The position numbers and the translations under genes are program-made. DNA of 64,000 nucleotides. It comes from JAASSS01 sp021767745 (GTDB taxonomy: Bacteria; Pseudomonadota; Gammaproteobacteria; UBA5335). Location of the stretch: NCBI GenBank assembly GCA_034189165.1, contig JAXHVN010000050.1, positions 131,532 to 195,531 on the forward strand, in the 5' to 3' direction. Every line of letters starts with the position of its first letter. Position 1 is the first letter of the stretch. Positions 15,665 to 24,725 of the stretch are shown here, piece after piece. The notes under the pieces were generated by a model. The model searched no databases. It was given only the letters and a program-made list of their open reading frames with translations, and was not told the DNA's origin.

Positions 15665-16025
15665 CTGTGCGCCAGTCTCGGCAACCCATCCGGGACGGAG
15701 CGCCATGATCCAGGTGGTCTTCTCGGCTCCTCGCGGGCCGCGGCTACCTGTGCCTGACCTGCCACAAGCAGGCGAATGGTGGTTTCCGTATGCCCCCGCA
15801 GCGGCGGTTCGATCCCGGCGCTGCGAGTCGGATGCCGCCCTCGCCGCATGTTGCGATCTGCGGCATGTGCCCCGGGCTACGGATCGTCGGCCGCGTGCCG
15901 CCGAACCGTCAGCAATGACTTGCAGCAGCCATGCCGAATCCGCGCCGGCAACGTCGGGCGGGTGGCATATCGAAAGCCAGGCCGGAGAACCGGCATAGAG
16001 ACACCGCGAGGTGGGAGAGCAGCGA

Positions 16026-17336
16026 ATGACGCGCGAAGAACAGATCAAGGCACTGGAGCAGGACTGGGCGGAGAATCCCCGCTGGAAGGGTGTGACCCGG
16101 CCCTACACGGCGGCCGACGTGGTCCGCCTGCGGGGCAGCGTGCAGCCGGAGTACACCATCGCCCGGCGCGGTGCCGAGAAGCTGTGGGAACTGGTCAACG
16201 GCAGCGCGAAGAAGGGCTACGTCAACGCCTTCGGCGCGATCACTGCCGGCCAGGCGATGCAGCAGGCAAAGGCCGGCCTGGAGGCGGTGTATCTGTCGGG
16301 CTGGCAGGTGGCTGCCGACGGCAACACCTCCGAGACCATGTACCCGGACCAGTCGCTGTACGCCTATGACTCGGTGCCGACCATGGTGCGGCGCATCAAC
16401 AACACCTTCCAGCGTGCCGACGAGATCCAGTGGAAGAAGATCTGCGACGGCAAGATGGACGAGTCCGAGGCGATCGACTACTTCCTGCCGATCGTGGCGG
16501 ACGCCGAAGCCGGCTTCGGCGGCGTGCTGAACGCCTACGAGCTGATGAAGAACATGATCGTCAACGGCGCGGCGGCGGCGCATTTCGAGGATCAGCTGGC
16601 GGCCGTCAAGAAGTGCGGTCATATGGGCGGCAAGGTGTTGGTGCCGACGCAGGAGGCGATCCAGAAGCTGGTCGCTGCCCGACTGGCGGCGGACGTGCTC
16701 GGCGTGCCGACCATCGTGCTGGCGCGGACCGATGCCAACGCCGCGGACCTGCTCACCAGCGACTTCGACCCGTACGATGCGCCGTTCTGCACCGGCGAGC
16801 GCACGGCCGAAGGCTTCTTCCGCACCAAGGCCGGCATCGATCAGGCCATCGCCCGTGGTCTGGCCTACGCGCCGTACGCGGATCTGATCTGGTGCGAGAC
16901 GGCCAAGCCGGATCTGGACGAGGCGCGCAAGTTCGCCGAGGCGATTCACAAGGAATATCCGGACCAGCTGCTGTCCTACAACTGTTCGCCGTCGTTCAAC
17001 TGGAAGAAGAACCTCGACGACGCCACCATCGCCAAGTTCCAGCAGGAGCTGAGCGACATGGGCTACAAGTACCAGTTCATCACGCTGGCGGGCATCCACA
17101 ACAACTGGTATCACACCTTCGATTTCGCCTGGAACTATGCGCGCGGCGAAGGCATGAAGCACTACGTGGAGATGATCCAGGAGCCGGAGTTCCGCGCCGC
17201 CGAGCGTGGCTACACCTTCGTGGCGCACCAGCAGGAGGTCGGCGCCGGCTACTTCGACGACGTGACCACCGTGATCCAGGGCGGCACTTCCTCCGTGACC
17301 GCGCTGACCGGCTCCACCGAAGAGGAGCAGTTCTAG
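16026..17336 (+). CDS. aceA: Isocitrate lyase
   Basis: A 436-residue isocitrate lyase. The catalytic loop is KKCGHMGGKV near residue 200, with the active-site Cys; NCSPSFNW near residue 322 is another conserved substrate-binding stretch. It cleaves isocitrate to succinate and glyoxylate, the first step of the glyoxylate shunt needed for growth on acetate and fatty acids. The ATG at 16026 follows GGGAGAGCAGCG; an upstream GTG in frame is less likely. It is followed by a strong hairpin and then by icd, the competing enzyme for isocitrate. Confidence 0.95.
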   Translation: MTREEQIKALEQDWAENPRWKGVTRPYTAADVVRLRGSVQPEYTIARRGAEKLWELVNGSAKKGYVNAFGAITAGQAMQQAKAGLEAVYLSGWQVAADGNTSETMYPDQSLYAYDSVPTMVRRINNTFQRADEIQWKKICDGKMDESEAIDYFLPIVADAEAGFGGVLNAYELMKNMIVNGAAAAHFEDQLAAVKKCGHMGGKVLVPTQEAIQKLVAARLAADVLGVPTIVLARTDANAADLLTSDFDPYDAPFCTGERTAEGFFRTKAGIDQAIARGLAYAPYADLIWCETAKPDLDEARKFAEAIHKEYPDQLLSYNCSPSFNWKKNLDDATIAKFQQELSDMGYKYQFITLAGIHNNWYHTFDFAWNYARGEGMKHYVEMIQEPEFRAAERGYTFVAHQQEVGAGYFDDVTTVIQGGTSSVTALTGSTEEEQF

Positions 17337-17361
17337 CGTTCGCGCTGGCTTGCAACGGTCA

Positions 17362-17391
17362 GAGAAAGCCCGGCTCGTGCCGGGCTTTCTC
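17362..17391 (+). terminator. Terminator hairpin after aceA
   Basis: A perfect 13-bp stem (GAGAAAGCCCGGC with GCCGGGCTTTCTC) and a TCGT loop, 25 bp past the aceA stop. The T-rich part is within the stem rather than after it. Confidence 0.75.
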
Positions 17392-17467
17392 GTCTCTGTC
17401 GCGGCGGCGGGCGTGCTAGTATCGCGCTGCATCGGGCGACGGTCGCGCCGGCCAATCGAGGAACTTC

Positions 17468-18799
17468 ATGGCGTACAGCAAGATCATCGAGCCACGCGAT
17501 GGCGAACGCATCACGGCGAACAACGACTTCAGTCTCAACGTGCCGGACCAGCCGATCATTCCGTTCATCGAGGGTGACGGCATCGGCATCGATGTCACGC
17601 CGGTCATGCGGCGGGTGGTCGACGAGGCCGTCAAGCGTGCCTACGACGGCGCCCGCCGGATCTGCTGGATGGAGATCTACGCCGGCGAGAAGGCGGTCAA
17701 GCTCTATGGCAGCGATCAGTGGCTGCCGGAGGAATCGCTGGACGCCATGCGGCGCTACCTGATCTCCATCAAGGGTCCGCTGACCACGCCGGTGGGCGGC
17801 GGCATCCGTTCGCTCAACGTCGCCATCCGCCAGGTGCTCGACCTCTACGCCTGTGTGCGACCGATCCGCTTTTTCCCCGGTACGCCGACGCCGATGAAGG
17901 ATTCCGAGGACACCTTCATGACGGTGTTCCGCGAGAATACCGAGGACATATACGCCGGCATCGAGTGGGCCGCGGGGACCCCCGAGGTGAAGAAGATCAT
18001 CGACTTCCTGCAGGGCGAGATGCAGGTGCGCGCGATCCGCTTCCCCGGCAGCTCGGGCATCGGCATCAAGCCCGTCTCCCGGGAGGGCTCCCAGCGGCTG
18101 GTGCGCAAGGCGATCCAGTATGCGATCGACAACGATCGCACCTCGGTCAGCCTGGTGCACAAGGGGAACATCATGAAGTTCACCGAGGGCGCTTTCCGCG
18201 ACTGGGGCTATGAGCTGGCACGGGAGGAGTTCGGCGCCACGGTGATCGGTGAGGGGCCCTGGTGCCGGCTGGAGAATCCGCGCACCGGCAACGAGATCAT
18301 CATCAAGGACGTCATCGCCGACAACTTCCTGCAGCAGATCCTGCTGCGGCCGGAAGGCTACGATGTGATCGCCACGCTGAACCTGAACGGTGACTACATC
18401 TCCGACGCACTGGCAGCACAGGTGGGCGGCATCGGCATCGCGCCGGGCGCCAATATCGGCGACTCCATCGGCGTGTTCGAGGCCACCCACGGCACGGCGC
18501 CGAAGTATGCCGGCAAGAACCGGGTGAATCCCGGCTCGATCATCCTCTCGGCCGAGATGATGCTGCGGCACATCGGCTGGAACGAGGCGGCCGAGCTGAT
18601 CCTGCAGGGCGTGGCCGGCGCCATCGCGGCCAAGACGGTGACCTATGACCTCGCGCGGGTGCGTGGGGCCATCACGGCGCCGCGCCGGGAGCGCGAGGGC
18701 GGCAGGGCCTCGGTCGCCGAAGACGTGGAGCGCCTGATGCCCGGCGCCACGCTCGTCAGCTGCTCGGGCTTCGGGGACGCCATCATCGCCAACATGTAG
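17468..18799 (+). CDS. icd: NADP-dependent isocitrate dehydrogenase
   Basis: A 443-residue isocitrate/isopropylmalate dehydrogenase family protein. IEGDGIGIDVTP opens the nucleotide fold, GGGIRSLNVAIRQ near residue 115 carries the Ser that AceK phosphorylates in enterobacteria, and NLNGDYISDALAAQVGG near residue 305 forms the metal and NADP site. It converts isocitrate to 2-oxoglutarate in the TCA cycle. It starts 131 bp after aceA, behind a terminator, so it has its own promoter; TAGTAT at 17417-17422, preceded by TG, is a possible extended -10 box. No aceK is in the window. Confidence 0.94.
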   Translation: MAYSKIIEPRDGERITANNDFSLNVPDQPIIPFIEGDGIGIDVTPVMRRVVDEAVKRAYDGARRICWMEIYAGEKAVKLYGSDQWLPEESLDAMRRYLISIKGPLTTPVGGGIRSLNVAIRQVLDLYACVRPIRFFPGTPTPMKDSEDTFMTVFRENTEDIYAGIEWAAGTPEVKKIIDFLQGEMQVRAIRFPGSSGIGIKPVSREGSQRLVRKAIQYAIDNDRTSVSLVHKGNIMKFTEGAFRDWGYELAREEFGATVIGEGPWCRLENPRTGNEIIIKDVIADNFLQQILLRPEGYDVIATLNLNGDYISDALAAQVGGIGIAPGANIGDSIGVFEATHGTAPKYAGKNRVNPGSIILSAEMMLRHIGWNEAAELILQGVAGAIAAKTVTYDLARVRGAITAPRREREGGRASVAEDVERLMPGATLVSCSGFGDAIIANM

Positions 18800-18801
18800 C
18801 C

Positions 18802-19464
18802 ATGGCGACGGCCGACGATTGCCGCATACGGATCCTGCTGGTCGATGATCACAAGCTGATTCGCGCCGGCCTGCGGCGGCTGCTGGCCGAGCGCGAGGGG
18901 ATCGAAATCGTGGCCGAGGCCGATTCCGGCGAGCAGGCGCTGACGCTGGCGGCCGAACATGCGCCCGATGTCGTGCTGATGGACGTGAACATGCCCGGCA
19001 TCGGTGGCTTGGAGGCGACGCGCAAGCTGGTGCACTTTCACCCGCAGATGCGGGTGATCGCGCTCAGCGTGCATCGCGGCGAGCCGTTCCCCTCGCGGCT
19101 GCTGGAGGCCGGGGCAGCCGGCTATCTCACCAAGGATTGCGATGCCGCCGAGATCGTCGCCGCCATCCGCAAGGTACACGCCGGCGAACGCTATCTGGAC
19201 GGCGAGCTGGCGCGCGACATGGCGCTCTCGCGCCTGTCCGGCACCGGGCCGCGCGGGCTCGGTGAACTCTCCCAGCGGGAGATGCAGGTGATGCTGATGG
19301 TGGTGCAGGGCCGGCCGATCCCGGAGATTTCCGACACGCTGTTCATCAGTCCGAAGACCGTCAGCACCTATCGCTACCGGCTGTTCGAAAAGCTCGGCGT
19401 CGCCAACGATGTCGAGTTGACGCGCTACGCGATCCGCCACGGCCTGATCGACGGCGACAACTAG
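18802..19464 (+). CDS. uvrY: GacA/UvrY-type response regulator
   Basis: A 220-residue LuxR-type response regulator: receiver domain with LVDDHKLIRAGL and phosphoacceptor Asp61 in VVLMDVNMPG, then a LuxR helix-turn-helix at about residues 150-210 (ISPKTVSTYRYRLFEKL). Position directly upstream of uvrC is the classical location of gacA/uvrY in gammaproteobacteria, where the protein answers to the BarA/GacS kinase and drives small RNAs that titrate CsrA/RsmA. It begins 2 bp after icd, so it is probably cotranscribed with it here, which is less usual. Confidence 0.88.
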   Translation: MATADDCRIRILLVDDHKLIRAGLRRLLAEREGIEIVAEADSGEQALTLAAEHAPDVVLMDVNMPGIGGLEATRKLVHFHPQMRVIALSVHRGEPFPSRLLEAGAAGYLTKDCDAAEIVAAIRKVHAGERYLDGELARDMALSRLSGTGPRGLGELSQREMQVMLMVVQGRPIPEISDTLFISPKTVSTYRYRLFEKLGVANDVELTRYAIRHGLIDGDN

Positions 19465-19560
19465 CGCCCGCTGCCAGCCTCCGCGCGCGGACCTCGACGC
19501 CCGGCACCGCCGCCGCGTGGCTGCCGTCGTTGGCGGCACGGCTCAACCGAACCCAGCGTC

Positions 19561-21378
19561 ATGGCCATGATCGACCCGACCGAACTGTTGGCGCGTTTGC
19601 CCGTGCGCCCGGGCGTGTACCGCATGCTCGACACGCGCGGCCAGATTCTCTACGTCGGCAAGGCCCGCAACCTGAAGTCGCGCGTGGCGAGCTACTTCCG
19701 CGACGATCTCGCCGACCCCAAGACCCGGGCGCTGGTGCAGCGCATCGCCGAGGTCAGCGTCACGGTCACGCATACCGAGGCCGAGGCGCTTCTGCTGGAG
19801 AGCAATCTCATCAAGGCGCACCGGCCGCGCTACAACGTGGTGCTGCGCGACGACAAGAGCTATCCCTACATTCGCCTCGCCGATACGCACAGCTATCCAC
19901 GCATGGAGTTCTATCGCGGCCCGCGCCGGCGCGATGCCCGCTATTTCGGCCCGTTTCCGAACGCCTACGCGGTGCGCGCGGCACTCAAGGAGATGCAGCG
20001 GCTGTTCCTGATTCGCGAGTGCAGCGACAGCTTCTTCGCCAATCGCGCTCGGCCGTGCCTGCAACATCAGATCGGCCGCTGCTCCGCGCCCTGCGTGGGT
20101 CTGATCGAGCCGGCGGAGTATGCCGAGGACATCGCCGGTGCCGTGCAGTTCCTGCAGGGCCGCGACGGCCGCGTGATCGACGGCCTGGTGGCCCGCATGG
20201 AGCGGGCTGCCGCGGCGCAGCAGTACGAACGGGCGGCGGCGCTGCGCGACCGCATTGCCCGGCTGCGGCGCGTGCAGGCCCACCAGAGCATGGCCGGGGG
20301 GCGCATCGATGCGGATGTGATCGCCCTTGCCAGCCACGGCGGGCAGTGGTGCGTCGGCGTGGCCAGCGTGCGACGTGGCCGCCATCTCGGCCATCGCACC
20401 TTTTTCCCGACCGCGCCGCCCGACGCGGACGCGCCGCTGGTGCGCCTGCAATTTCTCGGGCAGTACTATGTGGATCGCGAACCACCACGGGAAATCGTGC
20501 TGGACGGGCCGGTCGCGGAGGACGCGCTGCTGGCGCAGGCGCTCGGCGAGAGCGCCGGTCGCCGCGTCCGCCTGCGGCTGCGCGTGCGTGCCGACCGGGC
20601 GCAGTGGCTGGCGCTGTTGCAGCAGGACGTTCGCCGGGTGCTGGGGGACCGGATCGCCAGCGAGGCGGGGATCCGCGAGCGGCTGATCGCGCTGCAGACG
20701 CTGCTGGCGCTGCCGACACCGCCGGAGCGGGTGGAGTGCTTCGATGTCAGTCATACAATGGGTGAGGCAACCGTCGCCAGCTGCGTCGTCTTTGGCCCCC
20801 AGGGGGCGCTCAAGGCCGACTATCGCCGCTTCAATATTCGCGCGGTCGCCGCAGGTGACGACTATGCCGCCATGCGTCAGGCCTTGATGCGCCGCTACAG
20901 CCGCCGTCAGCGGGAAGGCGCGGCGCTGCCCGACGTGCTGCTGATCGACGGCGGTCGTGGCCAGCTGCGGCAGGCCGAGGCCGTGCTGGCAGAGCTGGGG
21001 CTCGAGCACATCGCGCTGGTGGCCGTGGCCAAGGGCCCGAGCCGGCGGCCGGGTGCGGAACAGTTGCTGCGCCCGGGCTGCCAGGCGCCTCTGCAGTTGC
21101 AGGGCAACGCGCCGGCGCTGCACCTTGTCCAGCAGATCCGGGATGAGGCCCACCGGTTCGCGATCACCGGTCATCGTCAGCGGCGAGCGAAGGCCCGCCA
21201 GCGTTCGGTGCTGGAGGACATTCCCGGGCTCGGCCCGAAGCGTCGCCAGCAGCTGCTCAAGCAGTTCGGTGGGCTGCAGCAGCTGCAACGGGCGGGCGTG
21301 CGCGATCTGGCCTCGGTGCCCGGCATCAGTGAACGGCTGGCGGCCCGCATCTACGCCCATTTCCATCCGGAGTCCTGA
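19561..21378 (+). CDS. uvrC: Excinuclease ABC subunit C
   Basis: A 605-residue UvrC. The GIY-YIG nuclease domain is N-terminal (GVYRMLDTRGQILYVGKA, about residues 18-35), a UvrB-binding UVR motif lies near residue 200, the RNase H-like second nuclease domain includes DVLLIDGGRGQL near residue 465, and helix-hairpin-helix motifs end the protein (IPGLGPKRRQQLL). It makes the 3' and 5' incisions in nucleotide excision repair. Start ATG 19561, with a second ATG two codons on. It follows the response regulator gene by 96 bp and precedes pgsA by 3 bp. Confidence 0.96.
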   Translation: MAMIDPTELLARLPVRPGVYRMLDTRGQILYVGKARNLKSRVASYFRDDLADPKTRALVQRIAEVSVTVTHTEAEALLLESNLIKAHRPRYNVVLRDDKSYPYIRLADTHSYPRMEFYRGPRRRDARYFGPFPNAYAVRAALKEMQRLFLIRECSDSFFANRARPCLQHQIGRCSAPCVGLIEPAEYAEDIAGAVQFLQGRDGRVIDGLVARMERAAAAQQYERAAALRDRIARLRRVQAHQSMAGGRIDADVIALASHGGQWCVGVASVRRGRHLGHRTFFPTAPPDADAPLVRLQFLGQYYVDREPPREIVLDGPVAEDALLAQALGESAGRRVRLRLRVRADRAQWLALLQQDVRRVLGDRIASEAGIRERLIALQTLLALPTPPERVECFDVSHTMGEATVASCVVFGPQGALKADYRRFNIRAVAAGDDYAAMRQALMRRYSRRQREGAALPDVLLIDGGRGQLRQAEAVLAELGLEHIALVAVAKGPSRRPGAEQLLRPGCQAPLQLQGNAPALHLVQQIRDEAHRFAITGHRQRRAKARQRSVLEDIPGLGPKRRQQLLKQFGGLQQLQRAGVRDLASVPGISERLAARIYAHFHPES

Positions 21379-21381
21379 GCG

Positions 21382-21978
21382 GTGAACCATAGCCTGCCGA
21401 ACTGGTTGACCCTCGCCCGGCTGTTCATGATTCCGCTGGTGCTTGGCTGTTATTACCTGCCCGTGCTGGGCGGTCCCGGTGCGGCGGCGGCGATCTTCCT
21501 GCTGGCGTCGGTGACCGATCTGGTGGATGGCTACCTTGCGCGGCGTTGGCAGCAGACCACGGCCTTCGGTGCCTTCCTGGATCCGGTCGCCGACAAGCTG
21601 CTGGTGACCTTCGCCCTGATTGTCGTGCTGCAGCAGGATCCGCGGCTGTTGGTGGCGCTGCCGGCGGCGGTGATCATCGCCCGGGAGATCGTCGTGTCGG
21701 CGCTGCGCGAGTGGATGGCCGAAGCCGGCCACCGGGGCCGTGTGGCCGTTTCGCAGTGGGGCAAGGTGAAGACACTGGTGCAGATGGCGGCGCTGGCCCT
21801 GCTGCTGCTCGGCGCCCAGCACAGTCCGTTGGAGTACCGGCTGGGGCTGGCGGCGCTGTGGGTCGCGGCAGCGCTCACGCTCTGGTCGATGCTGCTCTAC
21901 CTGATGGGGGCCTGGTCGGTGCTGTCCGGCGGGCCGGCCGCCCGCTCACCGGGCGGGGCGAAGGTGGACGATGCTTGA
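21382..21978 (+). CDS. pgsA: CDP-diacylglycerol-glycerol-3-phosphate 3-phosphatidyltransferase
   Basis: A 198-residue inner-membrane enzyme with four or more hydrophobic helices. The CDP-alcohol phosphotransferase motif is DLVDGYLARRWQQTTAFGAF then LDPVADK, containing all conserved Asp residues (about residues 47-73). It makes phosphatidylglycerol-phosphate from CDP-diacylglycerol. Start is GTG at 21382, 3 bp after uvrC. The C terminus has about 15 extra polar residues. Two tRNA genes follow, as is common after pgsA in gammaproteobacteria. Confidence 0.93.
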   Translation: MNHSLPNWLTLARLFMIPLVLGCYYLPVLGGPGAAAAIFLLASVTDLVDGYLARRWQQTTAFGAFLDPVADKLLVTFALIVVLQQDPRLLVALPAAVIIAREIVVSALREWMAEAGHRGRVAVSQWGKVKTLVQMAALALLLLGAQHSPLEYRLGLAALWVAAALTLWSMLLYLMGAWSVLSGGPAARSPGGAKVDDA

Positions 21979-22017
21979 CAGCAACGCCGCCGGCGGTAGA
22001 ATTTGCCGCCTCACGAG

Positions 22018-22092
22018 GCGGGAATAGCTCAGTGGTAGAGCACAACCTTGCCAAGGTTGGGGTCGCGAGTTCGAATCTCGTTTCCCGCTCCA
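22018..22092 (+). tRNA. tRNA-Gly (GCC)
   Basis: Cloverleaf: acceptor GCGGGAA pairs with TTCCCGC, anticodon stem CAACC/GGTTG with loop TTGCCAA gives anticodon GCC, TPsiC arm contains GTTCGAATC, and the 3' TCCA is encoded. Confidence 0.97.
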
Positions 22093-22160
22093 GATCGCTC
22101 CAGCAAGCCCGGCATGCGCCGGGTTTCGCTTTTCTGCGTGATAGACTCTCGCGACGCTAC

Positions 22161-22234
22161 GGCTAGGTGGCAGAGTGGTTATGCAGCGGCCTGCAAAGCC
22201 GTGTACGTCGGTTCGATTCCGGCCCTAGCCTCCA
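22161..22234 (+). tRNA. tRNA-Cys (GCA)
   Basis: Acceptor GGCTAGG pairs with CCTAGCC, anticodon loop CTGCAAA gives anticodon GCA, TPsiC arm contains GTTCGATTC, and TCCA is encoded. It lies 68 bp after tRNA-Gly; the tRNA-Leu that often follows in this cluster is not present. Confidence 0.97.
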
Positions 22235-22363
22235 TCTCCGGCAATGTGGCCGCCGGCGGCGGCAACCCATGCCCTTCAATCCCATCCCCGATGCCCTTGC
22301 CCCGGAGCCGCTGTCGCGGCTGATCGGCGGCTGCAGGCTGGCGGCCTGCCCGGTGCCGCAGCG

Positions 22364-24163
22364 ATGAGCGCGCCGCTGCCTCGGATTCCGAGCCTGGTGC
22401 TGCTGCGCCGTCTCAGGGCGCTGCTGCAGCCGTACCGCTGGCGCGTCATGCTCGCCGTCACGGCGTTGATCATCGCCGCCGCCGGCGTGCTGGGCCTGGG
22501 ACAGGGTGTACGCCTGATGGTCGACCGTGGCCTGGGTGGAGGTGCGCCCGAGGATCTCGATCAGGCGCTGGCGCTGGGCCTTGGAATCGTCATCGTGATG
22601 GCGCTGGCCACTGGCCTGCGCTTCTATCTCGTCTCCTGGATCGGCGAGCGGCTCGCCACCGATCTGCGCCGACAGGTATTCGCGCATGTGCTGCGGCTGG
22701 ACGTGGCATTCTTCGAGCAGCAGCGGGTCGGCGAGGTCGCCTCTCGGATCACCACCGACACGACGCTGCTGGAGACGGTCTTCGGCAGTTCGCTATCCAT
22801 CGCGGTGCGCAATACCCTGCTGCTGCTCGGTGGACTCGGCATGCTGCTGGTCACCAGCTCCCGGCTCGGGCTGATGGTGCTGCTCGGGGCGCCGCTCGTG
22901 GCCCTGCCGGTGCTCTGGTTCGGGCGCCGGGTGCGGCGCCTGTCGCGACGCAGTCAGGATCGTGTGGCTGATGCCAGCAGCTACGTCGACGAGACCCTGC
23001 ACGCCATCCGCACCGTGAAGGCCTGCGACCACGAAGCCGTGGACGAGGCGCGGTTCGGCGCCATCGCCGAGCGGGCCTTTGCCACGGCCGCCCGCCGGGT
23101 GCGTCAGCGTGCGCTGCTGACCGTCGCCGTGATCCTGGTGATCTTCGTCGGCATTGGCCTCATCGTCTGGGCGGGGGGCAGGGAGGTGCTGGCCGGCCGC
23201 CTGAGTGCGGGCGAGCTGTCGGCCTTTATCTTCTATGCGCTGGTGGTCGCGGGAGCGACGGGCGCCATCGGCGAGGTGATCGGCGATCTGCTGCGGGGGC
23301 TCGGCGCGGCCGAGCGCCTGTTCGAGCTGCTCGCCACGCCGCGCGAGGTCAACGATCCACCGGTGCCGGCCCGCCTGGCTCGGCCGCGGGGCGAAATCCG
23401 CATGCAGGGCGTGCGGTTCAGCTACCCGACGCGCCCCCACCCGCCGGCGCTCCTCGATATCGATCTGCAGGTGGCGCCCGGGGAGCGGGTGGCGCTGGTG
23501 GGGCCTTCCGGCGCCGGCAAGTCGACCCTGCTACAGCTGATCCTGCGCTTCTACGATCCCGATGCCGGCAGCATCCGGCTGGATGGGCACCCACTGCCCA
23601 GCCTGACGCTCGCTCAGCTGCGCGCCCACATTGCGCTGGTGCCGCAGGAACCGGTGCTGTTCGCCACCACGGTGGCTGAAAACATCCGCTACGGCTGTGC
23701 CGGAGCCGACGAGGCAGCCGTACGCGCCGCCGCCGCCGCCGCCTACGCCGAGGAGTTCATCGAGCGGCTGCCCGAAGGGCTGGAGACGCCGCTCGGCGAG
23801 CGGGGCGTGCAGCTGTCCGGCGGCCAGCGCCAGCGGATCGCGATCGCCCGCGCCCTGCTGCGCGATCCGGCGCTGTTGCTCCTGGACGAGGCAACCAGCG
23901 CCCTGGACGCTTACAGCGAGCGCCAGGTGCAGGCGGCGCTGGCACGCCTGCTCGCCGGGCGCACGAGCCTGGTCATCGCCCACCGCTTGGCGACGGTGGT
24001 CACGGCCGATCGCATCGTGATGCTGCAGCACGGGCGGATCGTCGCCAGCGGGCCGCACGAGCGGCTGCTGCGGGAGTGTCCGGCCTATGCCGAACTGGCA
24101 GCCCTGCAGCTGGCGCCGCGGGCGGGGCAGGGCGGCGCTCGTCTCACAGCAGACGCGGGATGA
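22364..24163 (+). CDS. MsbA-like ABC exporter (fused permease/ATPase)
   Basis: A 599-residue half-transporter: about six transmembrane helices in residues 20-310, then an ATPase domain with Walker A GPSGAGKST, signature LSGGQRQRIAIARA and Walker B LLLLDEATSALD followed by the His switch AHRLAT. The organisation is that of the MsbA/ABCB group, which exports lipids or hydrophobic compounds as a homodimer in the inner membrane. ATG at 22364 is chosen because translation upstream has no membrane-protein character. Substrate unknown. Its end overlaps the convergent DUF456 gene by 20 bp. Confidence 0.88.
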   Translation: MSAPLPRIPSLVLLRRLRALLQPYRWRVMLAVTALIIAAAGVLGLGQGVRLMVDRGLGGGAPEDLDQALALGLGIVIVMALATGLRFYLVSWIGERLATDLRRQVFAHVLRLDVAFFEQQRVGEVASRITTDTTLLETVFGSSLSIAVRNTLLLLGGLGMLLVTSSRLGLMVLLGAPLVALPVLWFGRRVRRLSRRSQDRVADASSYVDETLHAIRTVKACDHEAVDEARFGAIAERAFATAARRVRQRALLTVAVILVIFVGIGLIVWAGGREVLAGRLSAGELSAFIFYALVVAGATGAIGEVIGDLLRGLGAAERLFELLATPREVNDPPVPARLARPRGEIRMQGVRFSYPTRPHPPALLDIDLQVAPGERVALVGPSGAGKSTLLQLILRFYDPDAGSIRLDGHPLPSLTLAQLRAHIALVPQEPVLFATTVAENIRYGCAGADEAAVRAAAAAAYAEEFIERLPEGLETPLGERGVQLSGGQRQRIAIARALLRDPALLLLDEATSALDAYSERQVQAALARLLAGRTSLVIAHRLATVVTADRIVMLQHGRIVASGPHERLLRECPAYAELAALQLAPRAGQGGARLTADAG

Positions 24164-24623
24164 CGATCAGCGCGATGGCGATCAGGATGATGCCCTTGGC
24201 GAGCACGCCGCCGAGCGCGCCGAGCAGCGCGCCGAAGCCCGCACGGACCGCCTCGGTCAGCGGCCGCCCCGTCAGCAGTTCGCCGACGATGGCGCCGCCG
24301 AGCGCACCGATCAGCAGCCCCAGCGGCGGTAGCCAGATCACCCCGACGATGCTGCCGAGGATGCTGCCCCACAACCCGGCGCGGCGGGCGCCGTAGTAAC
24401 GGGCGCCGATGAGTCCGGCCACGTACTCCAGTACCTGGGAGAGCACCGCGAGCGCGATCACCCACAGCAGCGGCGCCCAGCCGAGCCCGGCAAAGCCCGT
24501 CATCCAGGCGGCCAGTACGGCTCCGACCGCCACCAGCGGCACGCCGGGCAGTACCGGGAGAATGATGCCGGCCGCGCCGGTGAGCAGGAACAGCAGGAAG
24601 AGCAGAAGGGCGGCGATTTCCAT
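24144..24623 (-). CDS. DUF456-family membrane protein
   Basis: A 159-residue, very hydrophobic protein with Gly-rich helices. The repeated pattern PGVPLVAVGAVLAAW and GSILGSIVGVIWLPPLG..GALGGAIVGEL is the DUF456 signature. Function of the family is unknown; it resides in the inner membrane. ATG at 24623 places the first hydrophobic helix at the N terminus as in family members; the longer frame would read through the sigma-54 promoter on the other strand. Confidence 0.8.
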   Translation of the reverse strand: MEIAALLLFLLFLLTGAAGIILPVLPGVPLVAVGAVLAAWMTGFAGLGWAPLLWVIALAVLSQVLEYVAGLIGARYYGARRAGLWGSILGSIVGVIWLPPLGLLIGALGGAIVGELLTGRPLTEAVRAGFGALLGALGGVLAKGIILIAIALIVIPRLL

Positions 24624-24656
24624 GGACGTTCCGACTCCCGGTCGGCTGCGAAGTGC

Positions 24657-24672
24657 TGGCGTGAAGTTTGCT
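24657..24672 (+). promoter_or_regulatory. Sigma-54 promoter upstream of nasT
   Basis: TGGCGTGAAGTTTGCT has the invariant GG (24658-24659) and GC (24670-24671) ten bases apart and matches the consensus TGGCACG-N4-TTGCW at all but two positions. It lies 54 bp upstream of the nasT start. Confidence 0.65.
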
Positions 24673-24725
24673 TTTCTCGCTGCGCAGCAGAGACACGCTG
24701 CCGCTTGTTCTGCGCGGATTGAACC

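Noticed and set aside
15704..15998. 98-codon open frame in the aceA leader
   Set aside because: No domain, Arg/Ala/Ser-rich composition as in random GC-rich frames, weak ribosome binding site.
19543..21822. Very long open frame antisense to uvrC and pgsA
   Set aside because: High GC opens opposite frames; the sequence is His/Arg/Gln-rich with no family resemblance, and uvrC is unmistakable.
22269..22367. 32-codon open frame whose stop overlaps the start of the ABC exporter gene
   Set aside because: Could be a leader peptide, but it has no good ribosome binding site and no features beyond the overlap.
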